Shown: piece after piece, positions 35,316 to 43,959 of the stretch | How positions within the stretch are numbered: the first letter of the stretch is position 1 | Layout of the letters: each line of letters begins with the position of its first letter | NCBI RefSeq assembly: GCF_029360725.1 | Contig: NZ_JARKMY010000001.1 | Location: 558,001 to 622,000 of the forward strand | DNA: 64,000 nucleotides | Source of the DNA: Chryseolinea sp. H1M3-3 | GTDB lineage: Bacteria; Bacteroidota; Bacteroidia; Cytophagales; Cyclobacteriaceae | Reading direction: 5' to 3' | The notes under the pieces: model-generated | What the model was told of the DNA's origin: nothing | Databases searched by the model: none | What the model saw: the letters and a program-made list of their open reading frames with translations, nothing else | Program-made: the position numbers and the translations under genes

Positions 35316-35348
35316 CAAAAATAAAAGACATACCATAAAGGATTCAAA
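35316..35348 (-). promoter_or_regulatory. Promoter of the araB operon
   Basis: On the minus strand TTTG (35348-35345) and TATTTTTG (35323-35316) are separated by 21 bases. Both elements match the Bacteroidota primary-sigma consensus (-33 TTTG, -7 TAnnTTTG) exactly. The predicted transcript begins near 35308 and leaves about 100 bases of leader before araB. Confidence 0.65.
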
Positions 35349-35352
35349 TACT

Positions 35353-36018
35353 TCAAGTTCCTAGGGTTAATAAGCGATGGTCGGTATAATCATTGATGAA
35401 CATCAGGACGTTGCTGTACGACTGAAACTCTTCGATGGTATGCATGGTGGTTACTACAACGCACTTCATGCCGGCGTTAGCCGCTGCCTCGACGCCTTTT
35501 GGTGCGTCTTCAAATACAATACAATATTCAGGAGCCACGCCAAGAAGGTGCGCGGCCTTTAGAAAAACTTCAGGGTGTGGTTTGCTTTCTGTAACATCTC
35601 CCCCACTCACAACTACCGGAAAGTAGTCGCGAAGATTTAAATTGTCTAAAACGAAATCAATATTGATTGGTGGTGCAGCAGAACCTATGGCCATTTTGAT
35701 TTTCTTTTCTTTTGCCGTCTCAAGAAAATCAAACAAACCGTGGATCAGATCGAGATGCGGCCGGTAAATTTGCTGGTATCTTTCTTCCTTCGCCTTGGAG
35801 ATTGCCTCAAAATCGAATTCCTTAAATCTGGCTTCACCAAAAATACGGGTTAGTACTTCATCATTCTTTCCATACATCTGGGCTCTAACTTCAGCTTTTG
35901 TTAGCGTCCCCCCAAGATCGTTTGTAATTACGTCAAACCACACATCCAGATGATACTCCATGTCATCGATCATCGTGCCGTTCAAGTCAAATAAAAAAGC
36001 TTTTAAATTATTTATCAT
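35353..36018 (-). CDS. HAD-superfamily phosphatase, beta-phosphoglucomutase-like
   Basis: The 221-residue soluble protein has HAD motif I as FLFDLNGTMIDD, with nucleophile Asp11 but Asn13 at the position of the general acid Asp. A helical cap follows (MYGKNDEVLTRIFGEARF), then motif II (IGSAAPP), motif III (ESKPHPEVFLKAAHLLG) and motif IV (CIVFEDAPKGVEAAANAG). The DLN variant is seen in Bacteroidota relatives; its effect on activity is unknown. It overlaps the upstream YhhN gene by ATGA and probably forms a two-gene operon with it. The araB promoter lies right behind its start region on the same strand but reads the other operon. Confidence 0.88.
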   Translation of the reverse strand: MINNLKAFLFDLNGTMIDDMEYHLDVWFDVITNDLGGTLTKAEVRAQMYGKNDEVLTRIFGEARFKEFDFEAISKAKEERYQQIYRPHLDLIHGLFDFLETAKEKKIKMAIGSAAPPINIDFVLDNLNLRDYFPVVVSGGDVTESKPHPEVFLKAAHLLGVAPEYCIVFEDAPKGVEAAANAGMKCVVVTTMHTIEEFQSYSNVLMFINDYTDHRLLTLGT

Positions 36019-36698
36019 GTGTTACTGTTGACGTTTCTGCTATGGATGCACAACCCTTCAATAATGAAAAACTGCGCGAGAATGTATGTGACCATGACCC
36101 AAATATGTGCGCCGTTAACAGGTTTAAAAAATTTATTGATCGCAAGTAAAGAGTCAGAAAGCATGAACAGCGCCGACCCGCCAAACACCAGCCAGAAACT
36201 TGCTTGCTGAGTGCGTCCGAAGCGAAACACCGCATTCAATACCATGACCATCATGGCCAAGGCGTAAATCATAACCGGTATTTTCAAATCACCCAGTGTT
36301 GGAAATAATACTACAACTAATCCCGTACCCCATAACACAACAGGAAATGCAAGTCGCATCTTCTGAATTCCTTTAAGCGCATTTTCTTCCGCCTGATCCT
36401 GATGCTGACGATAAGCAATAATATAGAAAATGTGTGCTATCAAAAATGAGCCAAGTCCAACCATAAAAAATACGGGATTTACCGATTCGAACATCAGTGT
36501 TGTGTCACCAGCGAAAGAAAGTAAAATAGCCAGTAGTACCACCGCAGACTTCTGACCGGCATTAAAGAAATAATACAGACCGAGAGTAATCATAAGCAAC
36601 GGTTTGCAAACAATATGCAGCTCTCTGGAATCAATGATCGAAGAAATTAATTCTCCAATCGATACGGCAAAGAAGAGGGCAAGAGCAATTTTTTTCAT
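36015..36698 (-). CDS. YhhN/TMEM86-family membrane protein (lysoplasmalogenase-like)
   Basis: This 227-residue protein is almost wholly membrane-embedded, with about eight hydrophobic helices. It carries the family blocks CKPLLMITLGLYYFF, LSFAGDTTLMF, and the late SALFMLSDSLLAINKF motif with the conserved Asp and Ser. YhhN/TMEM86 proteins include lysoplasmalogenases that split the vinyl-ether bond; the bacterial substrates are unclear. The ATG at 36698 is used instead of an upstream TTG at 36707. It is translationally coupled to the HAD gene by an ATGA overlap. Confidence 0.9.
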   Translation of the reverse strand: MKKIALALFFAVSIGELISSIIDSRELHIVCKPLLMITLGLYYFFNAGQKSAVVLLAILLSFAGDTTLMFESVNPVFFMVGLGSFLIAHIFYIIAYRQHQDQAEENALKGIQKMRLAFPVVLWGTGLVVVLFPTLGDLKIPVMIYALAMMVMVLNAVFRFGRTQQASFWLVFGGSALFMLSDSLLAINKFFKPVNGAHIWVMVTYILAQFFIIEGLCIHSRNVNSNT

Positions 36699-36765
36699 AT
36701 AGGGCAAAGTGTTAGATCTACCAAGCTATGATGAGTCTGAGAGCCGGTTGACCAAAAAAGCTGCA

Positions 36766-37935
36766 TCACGAAATCACTTTATCTTTATTTTTCTGCATCA
36801 GCAAAAACGTCAATGCGGCACCGGCCAATACACTGCAGATTGCAAATGAAAGTGTAAACCTTGAGGGATCATTTGCATAAACAAGACCTGAAGCAAACGC
36901 ACCAAATCCAATTCCAAATTCCATGAAAATATATAACGAAGCAACGCCCCTTCCTTTAAACTTCGGATCACTCAGGTCCGTTGCCCAGGCTAATAATGTC
37001 GGCGATGTTGCACCTTGCGCGAATCCATAAAATGCAATTCCTAAAATTAATTGAAGGCTGGTTTCTGCGAAGGCAATGACCAACATTGACAGCAATACCA
37101 TAATTGCGCAAATCTGTAGCACCGGTTTTCTTCCCCAGCGATCAGAAGCTTTTCCACCAACCAATCGAACAGCCAATGATGCGATTGTCATGTAGGTAAA
37201 TAACAACCCTTTGTTTTTTATGCCAACGTGTTCACCGAAGTCAGGAAGCAATGTGAACACTGATCCATAAGAGTAGCCTAGAAACAACATTACAATGCAC
37301 GGTGCAATTACGCGAGAATCAAATAAGTCCGATCGATTCACTTTTAATAAGCTAACACTGAAGCCATGTTTTTCTTTTACGGTTTCTTTAATACCGGCAA
37401 GGATGACGGCAGATATCAATGCAAAAGCCGAGGAGCAGTAAAACATAACGTCTATGCCAAATTGATTGGACAGCAGTCCACCAACGGCAGGCCCACCCGC
37501 CATGCCAATTGAACTTGCCGTGCCTAAAAGCCCCATTGCTTCTCCTCGCCTGTCTGCTGGAATAATGTCTGATAAGTAAGCGGCCTGGCCCGTAGGCTTA
37601 AAGCCCGTTGAAAATCCGTGTACCAGTCGTAATAACAAAAAGCCGGAAACTGTTGATAGTAATGGATAGAGCAGGCTGCAAACAAAACAAACAAGAGAAC
37701 CAACCATCATTACGGGCACCCTCCCAACCGTGTCGGCCAACTTTCCGCTAAACGGGCGTGAGCACATTGCCGTGAGCGTAAACAATGAAATAATAAACCC
37801 TTTATATTTTGCACCGCCCAGATCCGCGAGGTAAGCCGGCAGGTCAGGTATCAACATGTTAAAGCTTGCAAAGAAAAGCAACGAGCTTATGCACAGTAGC
37901 CAGAATTGCGTGTTGTAAATTTTTTTTCCGGTCAA
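36766..37935 (-). CDS. MFS transporter
   Basis: The 389-residue protein has twelve membrane segments and the MFS loop motif GKLADTVGRVPVMM between helices 2 and 3, with KASDRWGRKPVLQ at the equivalent place in the second half. The substrate cannot be read; the pattern is drug/metabolite efflux-like rather than sugar uptake. The only possible start upstream of helix 1 is TTG at 37935, because an in-frame TAA lies a few codons further up. This is one of the few genes here that seems to need a TTG start. Confidence 0.87.
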   Translation of the reverse strand: MTGKKIYNTQFWLLCISSLLFFASFNMLIPDLPAYLADLGGAKYKGFIISLFTLTAMCSRPFSGKLADTVGRVPVMMVGSLVCFVCSLLYPLLSTVSGFLLLRLVHGFSTGFKPTGQAAYLSDIIPADRRGEAMGLLGTASSIGMAGGPAVGGLLSNQFGIDVMFYCSSAFALISAVILAGIKETVKEKHGFSVSLLKVNRSDLFDSRVIAPCIVMLFLGYSYGSVFTLLPDFGEHVGIKNKGLLFTYMTIASLAVRLVGGKASDRWGRKPVLQICAIMVLLSMLVIAFAETSLQLILGIAFYGFAQGATSPTLLAWATDLSDPKFKGRGVASLYIFMEFGIGFGAFASGLVYANDPSRFTLSFAICSVLAGAALTFLLMQKNKDKVIS

Positions 37936-38013
37936 TGATCGATGTTAATAATATGAAATACGAGGCGCGAGTGGCGATGAACAAAACTCAACCATGTGCC
38001 TCATGCTTCCAAA

Positions 38014-39115
38014 CTAATTAAGGCCTTGCGGCTGTTCCTGTGCACCCAATAAGTATGCTTTGATAAAATCATCCAGGTCACCATCCAAAACATTTTGCGC
38101 GTCATGACGCTCTACTGCAGTACGCGCATCTTTTACAAGTTTGTATGGGTGCAACACATAGTTACGGATCTGCGAGCCAAAATCAATTTTCATTTTTCCG
38201 GCTTCCACTTTATCCCGTTCAACATTTCGTTTTTCAATTTCCACCTGGTACAATTTTGATTTCAGCATTTGCATGGCACGTTCGCGATTTGCATGTTGTG
38301 AACGTTCCACCTGACAAACGATAACGATACCAGTAGGTTTATGCGTCAGCTGCACTTTCGTTTCTACCTTATTTACATTCTGACCCCCGGCACCGCCAGA
38401 GCGTGAGGTCTGAATTTCGATATCAGCGGGATTAATTTCGATCTCGATGGAATCATCCACTTTTGGATAAACAAACACGGATGCAAAAGAAGTGTGACGC
38501 CGCTGGTTCGAATCAAAGGGGGAAATACGCACCAGGCGATGCACCCCAATTTCTGACTTAAGTTTCCCGTATGCAAACGGACCTTCTAATTCTAAAGTAG
38601 CGGATTTAATTCCGGCAACGTCTCCGGATTGATAGTCGATCTGCGTCACTTTATAGCCGCTTTTTTCACCCCACATAATATACATGCGATTAAGCATGTC
38701 AGCCCAATCCTGACTTTCGGTTCCTCCAGCCCCAGGGTTAATTTCGACAACGGCGCTAAGCTGATCTTCCTCTTTGCTCAACATTTTTTTAAACTCAAGC
38801 TCCTCCACAGCCTTAGATGCTTTTTCGTATTCACGTTGCAGTTCTTCTTCACCAACATCGCCCGCTTCATGAAATTCATTGAGCACCTCCAAGTCATCCA
38901 TCAGTTTGGATACCTGGTCAAATGCGTCTGTCCACACTTTTTTTGTGCGGATATTCTTAAGGATTGCTTCGGCTTCTTTTGGCTTATTCCAAAAGTCGGC
39001 TTGCTGCGTAATAAGTTCTTCGTCTTTTACTTCAAGGCACTTACGATCGTAGTCAAAGATACCCCCTCAAGGCGCTAACGCGAGCCTTCAAATCTTTCAA
39101 TTGTTCTGTTGTCAT
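38014..39115 (-). CDS. prfB: Peptide chain release factor 2, expressed by programmed +1 frameshift
   Basis: RF2 reads stop codons UGA and UAA and triggers peptide release. The gene begins at ATG 39115 ([16 protein letters not shown]) and meets an in-frame TGA at codon 21 (39055-39053). A +1 shift, skipping T39055, joins codon 20 to the frame 39054-38014 and gives a 366-residue protein. The segment [15 protein letters not shown] follows. Key RF2 sites are intact: the SPF stop-recognition tripeptide in [14 protein letters not shown] and the catalytic GGQ in [17 protein letters not shown] gene caller without frameshift handling would start it late, at GTG 38937, and lose 59 residues. Confidence 0.96.
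39052..39067 (-). promoter_or_regulatory. Programmed +1 frameshift site of prfB
   Basis: Reading AGGGGGTATCTTTGAC on the minus strand, this is the canonical RF2 autoregulatory site: a Shine-Dalgarno-like AGGGGG three bases before CTT, then the slippery CTT TGA C. When RF2 is scarce the ribosome stalls at UGA and shifts +1. Confidence 0.95.
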
Positions 39116-39144
39116 GGATGTTAATAGTTTTTACATTCAGGCTG

Positions 39145-39152
39145 CAAATATA
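39145..39152 (-). promoter_or_regulatory. -7 box of the prfB promoter
   Basis: TATATTTG on the minus strand matches TAnnTTTG exactly and lies 30 bases before the prfB start. No clear -33 TTTG was seen at the right distance. Confidence 0.4.
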
Positions 39153-39158
39153 TTCCAA

Positions 39159-39272
39159 ATGAAGAAATATTTGATCCTAGCTTTCTTTTTCATTGGAATC
39201 GTTGGGTATGCACAGGTTAAAAACTTCACCTTTCCTTACACAAACTCTTTTCCTATGAAAGGCCACGGTTAG
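39159..39272 (+). pseudogene. Short frame with signal peptide, likely remnant of a secreted protein
   Basis: A 37-codon frame on the plus strand begins MKKYLILAFFFIGIVGYAQ, a convincing signal peptide, and stops at TAG 39270-39272 after PMKGHG. The same frame stays open beyond the TAG for 35 more codons (SFGAISPGRHGMQ and onward) to TGA 39380. This looks like a secreted protein broken by a CAG-to-TAG change and then eroded, though a real short secreted peptide cannot be excluded. No homologue was recognised. Confidence 0.3.
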
Positions 39273-39370
39273 TCGTTTGGTGCTATTTCACCAGGTCGGC
39301 ACGGGATGCAGACGGAAAACACAATTTTAAACCAGGACATATTTAACGCTATGATTTGCTATAGCCATTC

Positions 39371-39892
39371 TTACTCTTGACGGATCGTTTCCAGGTAAAA
39401 TGGAGAGCCTTCTTCAACAAGCATCAATCTGGTTCTTCCGCTGATCCGTTCATATTTTTTCTTGATCAACATCATGGGTAATCCAACGGCAACCATTGCA
39501 ACGGATGTGGTAGTAACGTTATCATTAAGGGTCGCTTTATCGCCGTTCACGACCACGACGTTGATCTGATCGATTAAAAAATATCCAACGCCCGCCACCA
39601 CAAGAAATTTCCCGATGAGATTTACAAGACCAGACTGATTTAAATACACCCTGTCTATTTTGCGATAAGGTATGGTTGTTTGATGAACCATCACCGCTGT
39701 ATCAAACAGATTATTGATATAACTTTTTATTTTATTTTTCTCGCCTTTCAAACGGATAACAAATTCGTCGCCAGGATTGAATCGCATAATTACTTTCTCT
39801 CCCCTTAGGAGTACCAATTGTTTTTGTGCCTCCGCTTTATTTGCGGCAAAAAACCAGCAGGTTAGAAAAAGAAAGATTATATATTGTTTCAC
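39371..39892 (-). CDS. Hypothetical secreted/membrane protein
   Basis: The product is about 173 residues with a signal peptide (MKQYIIFLFLTCWFF to AEAQ). A basic beta-rich segment (RGEKVIMRFNPGDEFVIRLKGE) and two hydrophobic stretches (LVVAGVGYFLIDQI; SVAMVAVGLPMMLI) follow, and it ends in a polar tail. I do not recognise a named family; similar short proteins occur in Bacteroidota. GTG 39892 is preferred because it gives a clean signal peptide, while the open frame to 39913 begins with TTG. It stands alone on the minus strand. Confidence 0.6.
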   Translation of the reverse strand: MKQYIIFLFLTCWFFAANKAEAQKQLVLLRGEKVIMRFNPGDEFVIRLKGEKNKIKSYINNLFDTAVMVHQTTIPYRKIDRVYLNQSGLVNLIGKFLVVAGVGYFLIDQINVVVVNGDKATLNDNVTTTSVAMVAVGLPMMLIKKKYERISGRTRLMLVEEGSPFYLETIRQE

Positions 39893-40211
39893 ACCTCTTA
39901 CAAAATGAATCAAATTTAAAAAAATTGTCAGTTGGCACTAAGTCTAAGGTTATCATCCAAATACCCGCGCAAAATAAGCTTACTTAGTCGGCAATAATGG
40001 TATTAATTAACGATTAATTTGAACGTTTAAAAACACACAAACACAAAGCATTTTTGTTTGTTATGACAGATGACAAAAAAAGCTGGATTAGTTCTATTGT
40101 GTAACCAAAATTTTCGCGCCATAATTATTAATATTTTTTTGTACCTTCTCTGCTTGTTTGGAGCCCCTTTTTTATACGAACTATACTATAGACTAACCCC
40201 TGAATAAGTCT
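39893..40211. other. AT-rich divergent intergenic region
   Basis: About 320 bases between the hypothetical protein gene and the propeller kinase, both of which start here. The region is AT-rich, with runs such as TTAATTAACGATTAATT. No exact -7 box was found; TAATATTTTTTTG (around 40130) comes close but with wrong spacing. No reading frame is supported. Confidence 0.35.
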
Positions 40212-43200
40212 ATGAGTAAACTCATGCCAAGAGCGCTAATTTTATGGGGATTTTTTCTTCTGGTGGCCGGCGTGTCTTTTTGCCAGGATATAAAATTCAA
40301 CCACATCACCACAGATGACGGTCTGGCTAATGGCAATGTTAGAACCATCTTGCAGGATTATCAAGGATTTTTTTGGATCGGGACGGAAGACGGCCTGCAG
40401 CGGTACGACGGATATTCGTTAGTTGAGTACAGACATGACCGTAATGACTCCACCAGTATTTCAAGCAACTTTATTTTTTGTTTATACGAAGACTCGAAAA
40501 AAAATCTATGGGTAGGTACAATGGATGGCGGTATCTGCTGGTATAACCGGAAAGAAAACAATTTCTATCGCTTTAAGAATAACTCTCGAGATCCTGCTTC
40601 ATTACTAAACAACCTCGTTCGATCCATCACTGAAAGTTCCGATGGCCGATTGTACATTGGTTTAAAAGAAGGGGGATTTAGTCATTTTAAAATTCCGGAA
40701 ACCATTACTGAAAAAATTGCTTTTACAAATTTCCCGATTCAAATTGTTCAAGATGCTCCCGGGCCACGTTGGGTGAGCGACATTATTGAGGATCATGACA
40801 AATCTATGTTAGTTGCCATCATAGGTGGCGGGGTCCATCGATATAATCCTAAGACTAACGAGTTCCATGAAATATTAAAGGATTCCATCACCAAAAGAAC
40901 ACAACGCCTTACGCTTGACTCTAAAAACCGGTTGTGGATCAGTACTTGGGGCGACGGATTATATGTTTATGACCATTTAACAAAACGCCTCGCACATCAT
41001 ACCGCAGGTCTCAAAGAATATCAGCTAGACCATAACCAGATTGAAGATGTTCACGAAGACGCCGAGGGAAATTTCTGGATATGCACGGATAATGGGCTAA
41101 GCTTTTTGCATTATAGTTTTGACCCTTTCGATTATTGTTATTTTGTGAATTATACACACAATGAATTTGAGCCATCAAGTTTATTGAGTAATTCGATCAA
41201 AGCCTTTTACAGGGATAAAATGAACCGATTGTGGATCGGTTCATATTTTGGCGGCGTAAATATTTATGATAAAAATGCATTTAAGTTTAATCCAGTCCGT
41301 TACAAGGTCTGGGCTCCTGGAAGTATTAGCAGCAACAATGTTTCCTCCTTTGAAGAAGATGAGCAAGGGAGTCTTTGGATTGCCACCGATGGTGGTGGGT
41401 TAAATTTTTTAAAAGGTGGGGTTGCCGACATTCGAAAAGATGCGTTTGAAAAAATTGACATCCGGATAAATGGCCAACGGATAGAAAAAATCAAATGCCT
41501 TGAATTAGATAAGGAAGGCAATTTATGGATTGGAACGTGGGGATCCGGATTAGTTAAGTTCAATACTTCAACGCGAACGTCACAGCACTATGGCGTTGAC
41601 CGAAATTCATCGTCGGGGCTACTGGCCGACCAAGTGATGATGGTCAAAGCCGACAATCAGGACAACCTGTGGATAGGAACCTTTAGCGGAGGATTAAGTT
41701 ACTTCGACAAGAAGCAAAACAAGTTTACCCATTATCCCAACCTTTATAATAATACACCTTCCGCTGAGCGGTTTAATATTAAATCAATATTTGTCGATTC
41801 GAAAGGTCGTGTATGGATTGCCCCTGAAGTAAGAGGATTACATCTATACGATTCCGCAACCCGTACTTTCCGAGCAATAAAAAATTCTGTTCTTACGCAA
41901 GACCTCACTATTCTCTCCATTTTGGAAGCGAAGGACGGTACGTTATGGCTGGGGACTAATGGTGCCGGACTCATACATTACAATCCCGAAAAGAAAACTA
42001 CCGAGCTGTACAATGAGAAAATGGGTCTGGCAAACAACGTTATCTATGCAATAGAACAAGATTCACGGACAGGCAAATTGTGGCTAAGCTCTAACAAGGG
42101 ATTGTCCGAGTTTGATTATATAAAAAAAACCAGTAAAAATTATAACAGAACAGATGGATTGCAAGGGAATCAGTATAATCCGGAAAGTTCATTCAGGTCA
42201 GCAGGCGGCACGTTGCTTTTCGGGGGTATCAATGGTATGGATGCTTTTGAACCCGGAAAAATTGAAACTAGTTCGCACTTGCCACAAGTGGTGTTCACGA
42301 ACTTTTTCCTGGATAACGTGGAAGTCAATGTAAATGAATCAGGCTCACCGTTGAAAGAAAATATAATCCTCGCCAAAAATATTGACCTCAACCATAATCA
42401 GAATTCATTTAGCGTGGGCTTTGCTATCCTGGAGTATAGCTTTTCTGACCGCAATCAGTATGCGTACATGCTCGAAGGGTTTAATGATACCTGGCAACAA
42501 ATTGGTTCCGAACGTAAAGCCACTTTTACAAATCTTAATCCGGGTTCTTATACTTTAAAGGTAAAGGCATCCAACAGCGATGGAGTATGGATGACCGCAG
42601 AGAAAAAGCTAGTCATTCATATCCATCCTGCATGGTGGCAGACAACATTTTTTAAGGTCGGAATTATTTTACTTTTCACGCTTACCGCAATCGCAGTGGT
42701 ACGCATTCGCATCAACTATCTCTTGAAGCAAAAGCAGAAGTTAAAAAAGAAAGTGAAGGAACGAACGTATGAATTAAAACTAAAAAATGATGAGCTGACA
42801 GAAAAGATCGAAGAGATACGTTCACAGAATGAAGTTCTTCACAAACAAAAAATTCAGATCGTTGAAAAAAATAATGAGATACAGGCACAGAATGAGGAAC
42901 TCACTGCACAAAACGATCAAATCATTTTACAGCGAGAAAATCTGAGAGAAGCAGAGCAAAAATTAAAAGAGGTCAATGAACAGTTGGAAGCCATTGTAGA
43001 ACAACGCACCAAAAAACTAGAAGAAACAATTATCCAGTTGGACAAAACCGTCACTGAACTTGACCGGTTTGTTTACAGCGCCTCGCATGATTTAAGCGCC
43101 CCGTTAAAATCCGTATTGGGGCTTGTTCAAATTGCACGGATGGAAAAAGAACCGGAACGGCTTTGGGAATACTATAACCACATCGAGTTCAGTATTCAGA

Positions 43201-43754
43201 AACTGGACCGTGTTATAAAAAGTATGGTCGAGTTTTCCAGAAATTATCACCTCGATGTACAAGCTATAGATTTTAGTTTTCACGAGCTCGTTGATGAAGT
43301 TTTGCGCGAGCTTGCATTTTGGCCCGAAGCACGGAGAATTTCCTTCAAAAATAACGTGGCGGTAAAAGAATCAATCATTAAGAGCGATAGCCAACGCATG
43401 AAAGTTGTGCTTCACAATCTGATCAGTAACAGCGTGAAATATGCGGATCTTACGAAACCCGATTCGTATATACATATCGACCTGCATAAAAACGGTGCCT
43501 ATAACACCATTACTATTTCAGACAACGGTATGGGTATAGAAAAAGAAAGACAATCCAGGATATTTGAAATGTATTACCGGGCTACAGACCGTTCGCATGG
43601 ATCGGGTCTCGGCCTATTTATAGTAAAGGAAATCATTCTTAAGCTTGGAGGATTCATCGAAGTTAAATCTGTGTATGGCACGGGTTCAAGCTTTATCATT
43701 CACCTTCCCAAAGAACCAAACGGCAGGAATCCCGTTAAAGATCACCAGCCTTAA
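40212..43754 (+). CDS. Two-component propeller sensor histidine kinase (no receiver, no HTH)
   Basis: The 1180-residue protein has a signal peptide (to about 25) and then two seven-bladed periplasmic propellers. These carry Reg_prop repeats (LWIGT, LWISTWGDGLY, KLWLSSN). A Y_Y_Y domain follows near 740-800, with a membrane span near 813-835, a Gln/Glu-rich coiled coil of about 110 residues, and a HisKA domain with His959 (SASHDLSAPLK). A HATPase domain (HNLISNSVKYAD, SDNGMGI, GSGLGLFIVK) closes it. Bacteroidota hybrid PUL sensors of this layout usually add a receiver and an AraC-type HTH; here the protein ends after the ATPase domain. It must pass its signal to a separate response regulator not encoded nearby. 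The ligand is unknown. Confidence 0.93.
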   Translation: MSKLMPRALILWGFFLLVAGVSFCQDIKFNHITTDDGLANGNVRTILQDYQGFFWIGTEDGLQRYDGYSLVEYRHDRNDSTSISSNFIFCLYEDSKKNLWVGTMDGGICWYNRKENNFYRFKNNSRDPASLLNNLVRSITESSDGRLYIGLKEGGFSHFKIPETITEKIAFTNFPIQIVQDAPGPRWVSDIIEDHDKSMLVAIIGGGVHRYNPKTNEFHEILKDSITKRTQRLTLDSKNRLWISTWGDGLYVYDHLTKRLAHHTAGLKEYQLDHNQIEDVHEDAEGNFWICTDNGLSFLHYSFDPFDYCYFVNYTHNEFEPSSLLSNSIKAFYRDKMNRLWIGSYFGGVNIYDKNAFKFNPVRYKVWAPGSISSNNVSSFEEDEQGSLWIATDGGGLNFLKGGVADIRKDAFEKIDIRINGQRIEKIKCLELDKEGNLWIGTWGSGLVKFNTSTRTSQHYGVDRNSSSGLLADQVMMVKADNQDNLWIGTFSGGLSYFDKKQNKFTHYPNLYNNTPSAERFNIKSIFVDSKGRVWIAPEVRGLHLYDSATRTFRAIKNSVLTQDLTILSILEAKDGTLWLGTNGAGLIHYNPEKKTTELYNEKMGLANNVIYAIEQDSRTGKLWLSSNKGLSEFDYIKKTSKNYNRTDGLQGNQYNPESSFRSAGGTLLFGGINGMDAFEPGKIETSSHLPQVVFTNFFLDNVEVNVNESGSPLKENIILAKNIDLNHNQNSFSVGFAILEYSFSDRNQYAYMLEGFNDTWQQIGSERKATFTNLNPGSYTLKVKASNSDGVWMTAEKKLVIHIHPAWWQTTFFKVGIILLFTLTAIAVVRIRINYLLKQKQKLKKKVKERTYELKLKNDELTEKIEEIRSQNEVLHKQKIQIVEKNNEIQAQNEELTAQNDQIILQRENLREAEQKLKEVNEQLEAIVEQRTKKLEETIIQLDKTVTELDRFVYSASHDLSAPLKSVLGLVQIARMEKEPERLWEYYNHIEFSIQKLDRVIKSMVEFSRNYHLDVQAIDFSFHELVDEVLRELAFWPEARRISFKNNVAVKESIIKSDSQRMKVVLHNLISNSVKYADLTKPDSYIHIDLHKNGAYNTITISDNGMGIEKERQSRIFEMYYRATDRSHGSGLGLFIVKEIILKLGGFIEVKSVYGTGSSFIIHLPKEPNGRNPVKDHQP

Positions 43755-43918
43755 AACGTGATGCCTTGTTTTTTCATTTCTGCAATCAACTTGGCGGGTA
43801 TGGGCATGCAGGAACAATTTTTCTGATGTTCCAAATGCCACTTTACCCTTTGCTCAAACGTCGGGTTCTTAGGCATTTTATGGTTGAGGTGCCATTTTTT
43901 ATTCAGCTTGGTGACCAC
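43751..43918 (-). CDS. Small conserved Cys/His protein, about 55 residues
   Basis: A short frame on the minus strand, convergent with the kinase gene (4-base overlap), gives about 55 residues. The part starting at ATG 43876 reads MPKNPTFEQRVKWHLEHQK, followed by NCSCMPIPAKLIAEMKKQG. The extended start at GTG 43918 adds NKKWHLNHK. The W-H-X3-H-X4-C-X-C pattern looks like a metal or cofactor site. The composition is not that of random sequence, and I recall similar short uncharacterised proteins in Bacteroidota, starting around LNKxWH. No function is claimed. It sits 41 bases after the end of the second NUDIX regulator gene on the same strand. Confidence 0.6.
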   Translation of the reverse strand: MVTKLNKKWHLNHKMPKNPTFEQRVKWHLEHQKNCSCMPIPAKLIAEMKKQGITF

Positions 43919-43959
43919 GGGTTTAGATAATTAGGTGTCTACGCTGATTGAAAAGCGAA

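Noticed and set aside
38505-38530. tRNA-like GGTTCGAATC sequence
   Set aside because: It is in the middle of the prfB coding region and has no cloverleaf around it.
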